Part shown: in pieces, positions 13,424 through 24,966 of the stretch | Layout of the letters: each line of letters starts with the position of its first letter | How positions within the stretch are numbered: the stretch's first letter is position 1 | Source: Apteryx mantelli | Lineage: Eukaryota > Chordata > Aves > Apterygiformes > Apterygidae | Assembly (NCBI RefSeq): GCF_036417845.1 | Contig: NC_089981.1 | Coordinates: 4,419,501 to 4,483,500, forward strand | DNA: 64,000 bases | Direction of reading: 5' to 3' | Position numbers and translations under genes: made by a program | Notes under the pieces: model-generated | The model's input: the letters and a program-made list of their open reading frames with translations, nothing else | What the model was told of the DNA's origin: nothing | Database searches by the model: none

Positions 13424-14443
13424 TCACCCTTGGAAGGGTGAGATCAAATCTTCCTTGGAAGTCCTACTCTTTGTACCAAGGTTTTGATAAATTTTCCCCA
13501 AACAAAGTTCTCTTTCTAACAAGTCTGCTGAAGTTTCTCTGATATGACCTAAAAGTCTCCTCAGAGCATCCTTCACCTCCTTATTCCTTAGGCTGTAGCT
13601 GATAAGATTCAGCACTGCAGTCACCACTGTAGAGAACAGAGAGGCCCATTTATCTCAGTCCAATGAGTAGGAGGATGTTGGGCTACCGCACATAAAAACG
13701 GTGCTGCCATAAAACAAGAAGAGAGCTCTCAGATGGGAAGCACAGGTGGAGAAGGCTTTGCATCTGTGCTTGGAGGAGTGGATCCTCAGGGTGGTGGAGA
13801 TGAGGTAGATGGAGGAGATGAGAATTGCCAGAGATGTGAAGATGCCGCGAAACACACCAAAAACGTCAAGTACCGTCTCTTTGCTATAGGTGTCAGAGCA
13901 TGAAAGCTGGATCCTAGGGGGATGTCACAGAAATAATGACCGATAACACCAAAGTCACAGAAAGAGAATGTGAAGGTGGAGATAGTTTGCGCAAGTGCGT
14001 GGACAAAGCCAATGAAACAGGGGATGATTACCGTCTATGTACAGGCTTTTGAGGACATGACAATTGCATAAAGGAGAGGGTTACAGAGAGCCACATGCAG
14101 TCATATGTCGTTACTGCCAGCAGGAGACACTTAACGCTAGCCATGAGGAGACAAGTGAATAGCTGTGCCACACAGGCACTGACTGAAGTGGCTCTCCTCA
14201 CTGCTGAAGAGTTCACCAGCAACCTCGGGGAGATAGCTGAGGAGTAACAGAAATCCACAGAAGCCAAGTTACTGAGGGAAAGGTACACAGTGTGTGAAGC
14301 CGGGGGATCAACCTTCATCTACATGATCCTTCCAAGATTCCCTATTAATGTGCTTAAAAAAAGCGGGTTACCTTCACCTCTTGGCTTTCTGTTAGTCCAG
14401 AGAGGATAAAATCAATGGCCACACAGTGATTCCTCTCAGGCAT
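13424..14443 (-). pseudogene. Olfactory receptor pseudogene, class II
   Basis: On the minus strand a likely start at 14443 gives a typical OR N-terminus (DFILSGLTESQEV). The frame ends within about 30 codons in a T-rich run where TM1 appears partly deleted. OR sequence resumes at 14318 (SNLASVDFCYSS in TM2, the CVAQLF block before TM3, and TTYDCM in place of the MAYDRY motif). It continues in another frame around 13655-13855 (KAFSTCASH before TM6) and ends at 13424-13627 with [16 protein letters not shown] of TM7/C-terminus. At least three frame changes or stops and the lost DRY arginine make this a clear pseudogene. The wording is unlike the OR4 genes, closer to an OR5/OR8/OR9-type receptor; the subfamily is uncertain. 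Confidence 0.88.
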
Positions 14444-15920
14444 GTTGCTAGCACACTCATGTTATCTCCTGACTGGTTCAACACCTAGAAGTGATGGGAA
14501 ACTGTCAACACACTATTGATTGTCTCAGTAGCCACAAGGAAGCACGGTGCATTTTCATCATAGCTTCTGACTAGACTTCTTGAATTACGCATTGAAATGA
14601 CTTGTGATACAAGGGAGTACTGTTCCTATTTTTCAGGTGAGATAAGAAAGCGCAGAAAGATAAAATAATTTATTCAAAAGGCAACAGCAGCACTGTGAAA
14701 CACAAGTCCTAGTTTGGCACTACAATGGTTTTTGTGTGCCCTCTTTCTCCTCTTTTAAGGAAAAAAGTCTGCTTTTCTTGAGGACATCTATGGAGCACTC
14801 TTCTCCCCTCACTCGTGGCCACGGTTGGGTGTACAGTATCATCCAAATGGCCCACTCCAAGGGCAATGGCCCACTTGTTCCTGAAGATACATGGTCTTGA
14901 CACTAGTTCAGACATCATTCTTCCTGTATTGCAATCAGCAATACATTTTTTGCCTATTAGCTAACTCCCCCAGGCATTGGTAGCAGGGTAGTTAGAGCTC
15001 AGTATGGGCCACAAAGTCCATTAATGGGACAAAGCAGCCCCTGTTCAGCCTTGCTGAAATAGGAATATAATGGTTAGGCTGCAGCTGTGCCAACTTGCTA
15101 AGACCTGCCTTCATTACATGGACCTCCACCAAACTGACCTTTGGGACTGCAACTTGTAAACATACAAATAACAAATCCACATCCTGGCAGAAGAAAGTAA
15201 GAGTTTCCTCTCTTGAATGAAATGGCGGCAAGCACTAAATGGCAACAGCAGCAGGAAAACTCAGCTTTGCATCTTCCCAAAGAGGAGGAGATACCACAAG
15301 ATCCTCCAGGTTTGGCTGAGAAAGGATTTCTCATTTCCTTGCATCCTTGTTGTCAAGGAAAAGTGGCCTTTCTGCTCAGGAATAAATTGGGAAGAGTCAC
15401 CAAATGAAATACTGACCTGTTTTATCCAGTAAGACAAGAGTAGATACTGTAGATACCACGCCAGTTTATTCCCCCCGTGAGCCAAATCTTCAGAAGTACT
15501 TGCCCGTTTCAAGAAGCAGACAGCAGGATTAAAACCAGCCTATAATGGTTAGGTACACAGTTTAAGTGAGCAAAATGCTTACCCTGCTTAGATGCACAAA
15601 AGACCAGACTGCCTTTACACACTGAGTTATCTTTGCATAGCTGGCTGTTGTTTATCTCCAACCTACCCAACCTTTTCTGCCCTAAAGCACAGCAACTAGC
15701 CCAGTTAATTCTCAGAAAAGGGCTTCAATGAGCTTGCTATCAACAGGTTGCTCTCTTCCATGGACTACTTGGGAAACTGAAGGAGGAAATTTCCCTCTCC
15801 TGCCCTAACGTGAGTGATCAAACACCGGATTAGGTGCAAATTTGTACAATCTCCATCTGTGCTGACATTTAAAATTCAGCTGGATCGGGCTGGAGCAATC
15901 TGATCTGACTGAACCTGCTT
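14444..15920. other. No gene recognised
   Basis: Intergenic sequence between an OR pseudogene and a CR1 element. Overlapping short open frames on both strands around 14.7-15.5 kb have no family resemblance. Confidence 0.5.
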
Positions 15921-17045
15921 TCACAGAATCACAGAATAGTTGAGGTTGGAAGGGACCTCTGGAGATCATCTAGTCCAACCCCCTGCCCAAGCAGGGTCAC
16001 CTAGAGGAATTTGCATAGGATCGCGTCCAGGCGGGTTTTGAATATCTCCAGAGAAGGACACTCCACAACCTCTCTGGGCAACCTGTTCCAGTGCTCTGTC
16101 ACCCTCACAGTGAAGAAGTTTTCCTCATGTTCAGCTGGAACTGTGTGTGTTTCCTGGCACATTGCTGTCTCAGGCTTTACTTGGTGTCCACCAGCACTCC
16201 CAGGTCCTTCTCCGCAGAGCTGCTTTCCAGCAGGTCAACCCCCAACCTATACTGGTGCCGGGGGTTATTCCTCCCTAGGTGCAAGACCCTGCACTTGCCT
16301 TTGTTGAACTTCAGGAGGTTCCTCTCTGCCCACCTCTCCAGCCTGTCCAGGACTCTCTGAATGGCAGCACAGCCCTCTGGGCCACTCCTCCCAATTTTGT
16401 ATCATCGGCAAACTTGATGAGGGTGCACTCTGTGTCTTCATCCAGGTCACTGATGAAGAAGTTGAACAAGACTGGACCCAGTACTGACCCCTGGGGGACA
16501 CCGCTAGCTACAGGCCTCCAACTAAACTCCGCACCGCTGATCACAACTCTCTGAGCTCTGCCATTCAGCCAGTTCTCAATCCACCTCACTGTCCACTCAT
16601 CTAACCCACACTTCCTGAGCTTCTCTATGAGGATGCTATGGGAGACAGTGTCAAAAGCCTTCCTCAAGTCAAGGGAGACAACATCCACTGCTCTCCCCTC
16701 ATCTACCCAGCCAGTCATTCCATCACAGAAGGCTATCAGATTGGTTAAGGATGATTTCCCCTTGGCGAAGCCATGCTGACTACTCCTGATCACCTTCTTA
16801 TCCTCCAAATGCTTGGAGATGGCCTCCAGGATGAGCTGCTCTATCACCTTTCCAGGGATGGAGGTGAGGCTGACTGGCCTGTAGTTGCCTGAGTCCTCCT
16901 TCTTGCCCTTTTGGAAGACTGGGGTGACACTGGCTTTCTTCCAGTCTTCAGGCACCTCTCCTGTTCTCCATGACCTTTCAAAGATGATGGAGAGTGGCTC
17001 TGCAATATCGTCTACCAGCTCCCTCAACACTCGTAACTCAACACT
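15921..17045 (-). mobile_element. CR1 LINE, 5'-truncated, minus strand
   Basis: The left edge carries the avian CR1 3' tail in reverse complement (TCACAGAATCACAGAATAG, then the block complementary to GGTTGGACTAGATGATCTCC). Reading leftwards on the minus strand, an open frame of about 240 codons (16311-17035) encodes the C-terminal part of a CR1 reverse transcriptase. It contains the RPVSLTS block, HGFAKGKSS, the AFDTVSH catalytic-Asp motif, [10 protein letters not shown] and the FADDTK active-site motif. The endonuclease domain and most of ORF2 are missing, as is usual for truncated insertions. About 1.1 kb remains. The frame is open over the RT region, so it is not among the oldest copies. 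Confidence 0.95.
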
Positions 17046-17117
17046 TTGAGGAGGAGGTTGGACTTGATGACCTCCAGAAATCCTTCCCAACCTAAATAAT
17101 TCTATGATTCTATCTGC
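17046..17117 (+). mobile_element. Second CR1 3' end, plus strand
   Basis: Sequence resembling a CR1 3' end in forward orientation: GGAGGTTGGACTTGATGACC, then a TTCCCAACCT block and TTCTATGATTCTAT. It abuts the truncated 5' end of the minus-strand CR1, giving a head-to-head (5'-to-5') pair with tails at both outer edges. Only about 70 bases are recognisable. Confidence 0.75.
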
Positions 17118-20100
17118 AGATTGAAAATGATCTTTTTGATCTCTAAAATGAAGAAATAGGCCTACCTTCCTTGCATGAAGGTGCGAGAAATTTTATGCCA
17201 TATTGTTCCCAGAAATAAACTCTTATTTCAAAAGCTACAAACATTTCATGTACCTTCGTAAGAGTGAGCAGCTTCCTTCTTCACTACAAAGACATCTTAC
17301 TGAAACAAATCAGAAGATTTATCTAAATAGAAAAGCTTTAGGACTTCACACTTGCAATAGAGCCCCTCCCTGCTCCAGATAAATGCCCAGATAAATGTTC
17401 TTTGCTTCGATGTTTGCAGAACTACCCAATTCAGTACTGCCTTTGGAGCAACAGCTCATTCTTTTCCCTATATGTTGCAGCTGACCTGCAGCCTGGGGGT
17501 TGTGAAACATTAGTGGAGTGACACGCTGAGAAACAACTTCAATATGAAATGTGATATTCTAACACTCAGCTTGCCGCTTTGGAATTCTTTCTTCAGAAAA
17601 ATGGTGTTACTGAAGTACTTGGTGTATTTATGACTCTCGATGCAGTTTAATGTCTGTAAATTAGATCTCCTGCAAGACACCAGGCCTTAATTAGGAGTCT
17701 CAGCAGATGCACTGTAATGAAGAATCTTTCTGTGAATTAATTTCCCCTACCCTTGGTTAGGGGTCCAGTCAACATCTATTCTAGGCTCCCCCTATAGACA
17801 AAGGAAGCAATGTCACCTTCAAAGGACAATTCATCCCATCTTAAGATAAGTGTGATAAGCAGAAGGAATCATCCTCTAAGGGTGTCTTTGTTGTCATTGA
17901 TTATAGGACATGCCCGTCTCATTCCCTGCCCTTACTACTTTTTACTAGTGAAACTGATGACATAAGTGTCCTAGCAAATTCAGTGAACCCTGGTCATGCC
18001 TGTCCCTATCAACTCACAAACAAGGCTTAACAAAGCTTTAGACTGCAAACTTTAATATAAATTCTTTTAATAATAATAAGACCATATTCATGTAAATAGC
18101 AGCACAGTGTAAGATATCAGAGGAATCAGTTCTGCTTATCTGACTCTGAAGAGCTGCAGTGCAACTCTGTGGAGTTTAAGCATTAAGTATGCCATCTGAA
18201 TGTGAATCCACCTCTGTTATTGATTATGATCAAACTTGATAATTCTTCCTCTCATTAAAATGCACAGTCCTGATACACAGTTAGCTGGTTTTTCCACAGA
18301 AGACTCCTGTTGTCTCTAATAACACATCTACCCTTGGACTCGTGTCCTTTGTTAGATAACCTCTTTGGCTCATGGACCATCTAGTTTCAGGCAGCCTGCT
18401 CATCTGTGGAGCAGATATTTTGCTGTGATAACCTCTTCATCTGTGGACCATCCAGGCTCAGATTATGTGTCCATCCATCGGCGTAGATTTTTCTTCAAAT
18501 GCAGATAGAAAATTCTTCAAGTAGGTGATCGCTGGTGATTTGCTTAGAGTTCTGGTGCCTCTGCCTTAACACTGCCTTTGCACTTGCACCCAATCCCACA
18601 TATAATTTTCTTCTAAGGTCCTTGAATAATTAACTCTTTTGAAGAAAAGAAAAATAATGGTCTGTTGGAAGATGTTGACATAGATATCATGCTTTAGTAA
18701 CAGCTTGCCATTAACCTTTCTCTGTTCTTGCAATATCACTGGACACTTATTGAAATTACTTTACGATAAGATGATGAAGACAGCTCTTCTGGGAAGCTGA
18801 GGAGCCTTTGAGACATACGAACAAAGACCCTTCCCCTGATTCTGGCGTGAGTTTAAGGACATCTCTACCTACCAGAAAAGCTAGCTTACTTGTGCTACTT
18901 CGAGGGCTTTGAGGTTGTTCGACAAACTGTTGGCCTTCAGAGCAGAGAGCTGAATTGGGTTACTCAGCTGAAGAGTGATCTGCTCTGACTGTCCCTAGCA
19001 GGGAAAGTCATCAGCGGGGCTTAGGCAGGCAGAAATGTCCCAGGTAACACAGCCTTGGTTAGACTGTGCTTACAGTGGCTGCTCGTGTTGTGGAGTGGGG
19101 GCGACTCCTGGGACAATGAATGTGCAGTGCCGTGTGTAAGATGATGAGTGAGGGAAGCTCGTCTGTTTGGGCTGCACCATGAGGTCTGCAATGTATTTGC
19201 ATTGGACCGAGTCCTCTTCCAGACTGCATTAGACTGGCAATGTAATGGCTTCCGGAGTTCTCGTCTAGACTATGTGAAAGCTGTGGTGTTCAGGAGATAG
19301 CTGGGTTAAAAGTGGATCAACAGGTATTGCTTGTCTGGGTTATTTATCTTTCTTTCCTGCAGTCCTCTCTCCCAGTTTAGTCAGGAATATCTGAAACATC
19401 CATGGTATTCTAGGAAGCATGAAAATGTTTGCTTGCAGAAAATTTGCACTTCTAGATGCTGCCAGAGTTGCTCTGGGAACTGACTGCTTATTGTTTAATA
19501 GCACCTGTCAGTCTTAATGATAAAGCTATGGATATGGAAGAGTGGAACATATTTCTTCCTCAGACACTACGTTTACACATTAAGGGGTCTAAGTGGTTCA
19601 GGATGGGCAGAATGGGTTGCTCTGAGTGATGACCCCCAGTGAGAGGGAGTGTAGCTTTTTATGGGACCTTTACTTGCAGTCCTTCCTAAGGATAGGGAAA
19701 AATGGTCTTACACCCATTTGTCCAATAACTCTGTGTGTTGAGGCAGTGTTATAGCAGGTTCCGTTTCCTTCTCTGTGCTACTTCCATGGCCAAAGCAGCT
19801 GAGACTGAAGTCTTTCTCTACTGAAGCCAGTGGCTTTTTGTTCTCTGAGAGCCAGCTCCCTGAGTCAGATGGAATGTGATCCAAAACCAGAACTCAGGGC
19901 AGCATTAAGCTGCATTAATGTGGACTTGAAATAATTCCATAAACCTGAGCTGGTCACTCTACACTCTTCCTGTAATTCATAGATATAAATATAGACCTTT
20001 CAAGGGAGACAGAGACAGGTGTGATCAAACTATGGAGGCAAACAGACTTTTATTTGCCTTCATGAGCTATAGAAAGAGCCTACAAGTTTGGTTTATGCTT

Positions 20101-20748
20101 TGGCAGCTCATTAACAGAAGTCTAAACTTAAGTAGGATGAATCCCAGCCTCAGCATTTGTAAAAAATTCTTCTGTGTGCACATTTTTAGCCTGCGATGCA
20201 TGTGAATTGGTTCAAGGATATTCACCCACAACAAAAGAGGGTAGGCTGTCCCTCAGGACCACCTGCTGTGTGGTAACTTTGTTCTTGCATGGAAGACTCG
20301 AGTTGCCCACATCACTAATACTGTGAACAGTTTAAGGTGCCTGATGAATGTGACCCACTATTGCTAAAAGGTTAATGATCACCTTCAGACTGTGAGTCAG
20401 GAAAAAAAAGACTACAAGGATGCATGAGGTAAGGGAATGGAAACAGAACATGGAAGCGATACTGCTGAACTGGTACTAGTTAGCAACAGTTGAAAACAAA
20501 GCTGGGATGTCTTCAAGGCATCAAACTTGAAAGTAAAAACTTAGGTGAAACTAATGGCCTTCAAAAGTGTCACAATTGTACTTTCTCACAGTAAAGCTGT
20601 AGCTCTTGCTATTACAGAAAAGCTTTCAATATAACAATTATTTCTTTCTTCACTTCTGCATTCACTTTTCTCCTACTTCTATTGCATAACGAGCAATTAT
20701 TTCAGAATAAATTCATCCATGAACAGCTGTACTCATCATTTTACTTTT
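17118..20748. other. No gene recognised (3.6 kb)
   Basis: AT-rich sequence with no open frame longer than 60 codons and no element I recognise. Confidence 0.5.
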
Positions 20749-21695
20749 TTAAGCACCTGTTCCAACTCCTTTGGAGGTTTTATTGACTGACAAACTATTT
20801 TCTCCATGTAACAGTCTGTTCAGTGCCTCATTTACCTCCTTGGTCCTCAAGCTGTAGACTGTGGGGCTTACCATTGTATAAAACACAGATATCACCTGAT
20901 CTTGGTCAGGCAAGGAGCCAGAGCTGTGGGGTGTGTAGCTGGAGTGCCAAAGGATATGGCAAAAACTATCAAGTGCACAGGTGGAGAAGGCTTTGTGCCT
21001 TCCCTCGCTGGAGTGACACCCCAGGATGGCAGAGATGATATAGATGTAGCAAAATGCGTACCTCCAGTATGACAAAGATGTCACCTAAGATGCAAAATGC
21101 TGCGAGGATGATCTTGTTAACCCTGATGTCAGAGCAGGAGATACCACAGATCAGGGGTACCACACCACAGAAGTGACTGGTGATGCTGGAATGGCAGAAG
21201 GACACCCAAAAGGCACAGCTGCTGTGTATCATTGAGATTAGAGACCCACAAGAGTAAGAACCAAGTCACAGCTGGATGCTGAGGCTTCATGACATGACAG
21301 CTTTGTATAGCAGTGGTTTACAGCTGGTCATATGCCATCACAGCCAGAATGAAACATTCGTTGGTGCAAAATGTAGAGAAACAATACGTCTGGGCAGCAC
21401 AGCCACCAAACAAGACAGCTTTGCTCTCTGCTAAGAGACTGGCCACCGTCCTGGGGGTGATGCCTGAGCAGCAGAGGTCTAAGACTGCCAAATGGCTAAG
21501 GAAAAGCTATTTGGGAGGGTGGTTTGGGGAAACAATCCTTCTCAATGCGGTCAAGGCCAGATTTCCAACTACAGTTATCAGGTAAATAATTAAAAGCATT
21601 ACAATGAGAGTGGGCTGTGCTTCTGCCTTGTTCATTAGATCTAGGAGGAGGAACTCAGCTACTGTGGTGTAATTTTCTCCTGCCGTTTTGCTCAG
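20749..21695 (-). pseudogene. Olfactory receptor pseudogene, class II
   Basis: Minus-strand OR remnant in several frames. 21695-21530 encodes an N-terminus with an NYT glycosylation site and TM1 (LIIYLITVVGN). 21520-21240 carries the TM2-TM4 region in a damaged frame. 20969-21232 matches TM4-TM5 (FCGVVPLICGISCSD). 20749-21084 carries KAFSTCA before TM6 and VFYTMVSPTVYSLRTKEV of TM7. [13 protein letters not shown] wording is degraded to SPTVYS. No convincing start ATG remains at the expected place. Frameshifts are needed in at least three positions, so it cannot encode a receptor. Confidence 0.85.
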
Positions 21696-22138
21696 ATATT
21701 TGTTGACATTAGGTAAGCAATCTTGTCTTGATACACTCTGGAGAACAACTGGCAAAAACCGATCATGATCATATGCTCCCACTAGCAGTGAACAGCATAC
21801 TTCCTTTGGTCAATGAGGACAATACTGATTTCGTCCAAAATGCCATTCTGAAATGGAATCACTTGTCTGTGTTATCCCAAACCAGCTGTAACACACATTA
21901 TCTACCTAGATTGTTCCAGTGTGAAGCTGGAGCACTATGAATGCCACTAAGTCACAGTCTAATACATAGGTATCAATGTTCAAGAGCTGTTAGTGGCAAG
22001 TAGGCTAAATGAGACTGGAAAGAGAAGAAATAGTCTCTGACAGATCTTAAAGAGGTAGTAACATTTCCCAGTTCTTTGAATTCTTAAGTCAAAATTCCAT
22101 ATGCTAGTGAGCATTTCAATTACTACTGTTTCCAGGGT
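21696..22138. other. No gene recognised
   Basis: Short intergenic stretch upstream of the OR pseudogene's N-terminal end; nothing recognisable. Confidence 0.5.
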
Positions 22139-22640
22139 CTGAGGGCACTAACAGGCCTTAATGGGCCTGATCATCCTCGCCTGAGGCAGCCACTTGCACC
22201 TCCTGCCCATGGGCCCAGGAGCCCCATTTAAGCTCAACCCTGGGCCTTCAGTTTCTGTCTGAGCTACCCTAGAGGAGGACTGATCTCCAGCTCAACTCAG
22301 CTCAGCTCAGCTCAGCTCAGCGTGCAGACTCCATTGCTCTGGACCCTGCCCTGCGGACTGACTTCCCAGCTTGACCCTGCACCTATCTTGTCACTTTGGG
22401 CCTGCCCAGTAGGCACTGGACTCTCTCTGTCCCTGGTTACCCTCACCAGGCCTGATCCTGACTTTGACCCGCAGGCTGACTTCTCAGCTTGACCTCACAC
22501 CTGCTTCATCACCAGGAACTCTCCTGGTCATCTGGACTCTTGGTTGAACTCGGCTACCATCTCTAGGTCTTCTCTGCCCACCTGGCTCAGGGCCAGAGGG
22601 ACAGGCCCTGGCTGCAGCCTCCTGAACTTATCATTCTACA
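22139..22640. repeat. Possible solo LTR or GC-rich interspersed repeat
   Basis: About 500 bases of much higher GC than the flanks, with abrupt edges. It starts TGAGGGCACTAACAGG and contains a TTTAAG box after a C-rich stretch, an AGCTC pentanucleotide run, and several imperfect repeats of a GACTTCTCAGCTTGACC-like block. Composition and layout resemble a retroviral LTR, but I could not find a convincing target duplication or a partner LTR. Confidence 0.3.
22288..22321. repeat. (AGCTC)n microsatellite
   Basis: About six tandem CTCAG/AGCTC units, the first with one substitution. Lies inside the GC-rich repeat-like block. Confidence 0.9.
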
Positions 22641-24462
22641 CATCCTGAACAGGGAAAAGGAAGAAAAAAATGGGCACTTCTATGGCATAACTCATCTCAT
22701 CATGTAGCAGATGTCTAAGATACTTAGATGAACCATTCTGTAAAAACACCTGTTACTTTTTTTTTCCTCCCCCTCCCTATTGAGAAGAAACTAAGATGGA
22801 AGACAGAAACGAAGGCATGCTTAAAGGTATATCTCTAGGTGAGATGAATTCCATAAGCAGGCATATGCATGTAGAGCTACTCCAGATTTATTACAAATAA
22901 ACCAACTATTCCTTCACTGCCATATTTATAACTGTGATACTAATATATATTTTTTTTTTATTCAGAAAAAGATATTAAAGTCTGCTGGTTGGATTCCAAC
23001 TCTTTCCAGCCAACTTTGATGGCATTCTACTAGACAAATGTCTGATAGAAAACACTCTTTGATTAATTCTGCTCGTTCCTGCACCAAACCAAGCTCCATT
23101 CACACTCATAACAAACTGACTGTCTGACTAGTAGGTACATGGACGTATGAATTCCTGAGATGACTTTTGAAGGTGTGCAGGTTATACAAAGTTACCTGTG
23201 AAGACAGAAATGGATGGTCAGCATCTCTGGGGAAATTAAGGTTTCAAATGCATTTGTCTGCATGGGCTTACAATGATATTCCAGAGTAGATGTCAGCTGC
23301 ACTTAAACTCCACGACTATGAAAAGAGTTAAATTCATATCCATTTTCACTTATCATGTCTTTATTAAATCAAAGGTAAGTAACTGCAATTTGTTTGCACG
23401 GAAGAATACATCACTACAATCTGCTGCTGCTGTATCAATTCTATCAATAAATTGGACATACAAGCCACAAAGAACACGTGTGAAAATGAGGCTATTCTAG
23501 GATTCCTAGACTGTAACCTTCTAGTTCCACATTGTCCTGAAATGATGTTTTGCTAAATTTAAGTCTACTTTTAAATAGAAACAGACTTTATCTCTGTTAT
23601 TTCAGTTTTGTATAACAGAGATGGTCTCTTTCCAAAATGTTGAGAAGATTTGGATTTATTCCACTCTTGGTAATACCCAGCACTCTGAAAAAGAAGGAGA
23701 TCTGAACAGGCTTTTATCTATCTGGTTAACAATGGAGCTTCTATATGTGTGTATAGACATCTGGAGATCAAGGGTCTATAAGCAAATCTGGTAAATAATC
23801 CAGTCCTTATTTGAAAAAAAAAAAAAAAAGCTTGCAAGCAATTACATAGCAACTTATGCTTGGATCATACAAGAACTTCCAAAGTGAACACAGATGTTAC
23901 TTCCCAGTTGAGAAAGCAAGCAACTCCACCTGTGTTGAAATCCAGTGTTGTAGCAGGCAGGATTAAGCAGTGGGTGTAAGAAAATGAATGGCCATCCTTC
24001 ATAGCAAAGAAACTAGAGATGGGAAATAGATCTTTCAACCACTAATTTCTAAGGCCAGGAAAATGCAAATTTCATACTATCCGGTGCAACTAGTAAATTC
24101 CCTCCTACACAATGTAAGAGTTAGAAAAAAGAAAAAGAGAAGTTTGTTTTTTTTTTAATTTGATCTTAGTATGTAATATGGCTCAGATATCTTTCTCAGC
24201 TCCAATATTTCAGGATACGTGAGAAAGTAACCGGGTTCTAATTACACTCACTGACTTGGATTCCCCAGTTGGAAGGACAAGATGTGAGGTTTTTGCTGTC
24301 TGTGCTTTGGCTGTCTATGATATAAGGTATATGATCTCAGAAGTAATCGCCTTCACCTAAGCTCTGCATCTCATGTTCTTCATAGTTTACAAAGAAGATT
24401 CATGGATCCCGGGCTATGAAGATGTCTCTTCTAAGAAAAGATGAACGGTGCCCAAGAAGTGC

Positions 24463-24484
24463 TTTTTTTTTTTTTTTTTTTTTT
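24463..24484. repeat. Poly-T tract
   Basis: Uninterrupted run of about 22 T. Could be the reverse-complement tail of a retroposed sequence, but no gene-like sequence is seen beside it. Confidence 0.85.
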
Positions 24485-24951
24485 ATTAACCTTAAAGGAA
24501 GATTAGATTGGTGAGGTCAGATGGACTCAAATCTGCTGCAGAGGTTTAAATTTGGGTAAGATAAATCCATGTGCTCAGCTATGACTGGAATAAGCTGGGA
24601 CAGCCTTTTGCTCAAGCCTGTGACTAGATGCATAGTCAACTATCTGAAAAGAGCATGTCGGATATTTTTGTGCCACAACACTCAGATATGATGCAATGCA
24701 ATGTTGTTCAGTACAATATAATACAAGATGATACATTAAAACAAGTAGCAGCAGTAAACAATAAGTATCACCTATTTACAGAATAGAAGCTCTCCAAATG
24801 ATGTGTGTATATAACTGATGGTATTATCAACAAACGTTGAAAAACGGAAACTTTCTCAACCATCTTACTTATTTCGAATTCTCATTTTCAAACAAATAGA
24901 TAGGGTCCAAAAACTTTCTCAGCTCTGTGGACACGCTATGATCGTGCTTTG

Positions 24952-24966
24952 CCACCAGATGGCGAA
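24952..24966 (+). promoter_or_regulatory. Candidate CTCF core motif
   Basis: CCACCAGATGGCGAA fits the CTCF core CCASYAGRKGGCRS at 13 of 14 positions. This is a sequence match only; such matches also occur by chance. Confidence 0.3.

Noticed and set aside
16011-16554. Plus-strand frames across the CR1 element
   Set aside because: Antisense shadows of the CR1 reverse-transcriptase frame.
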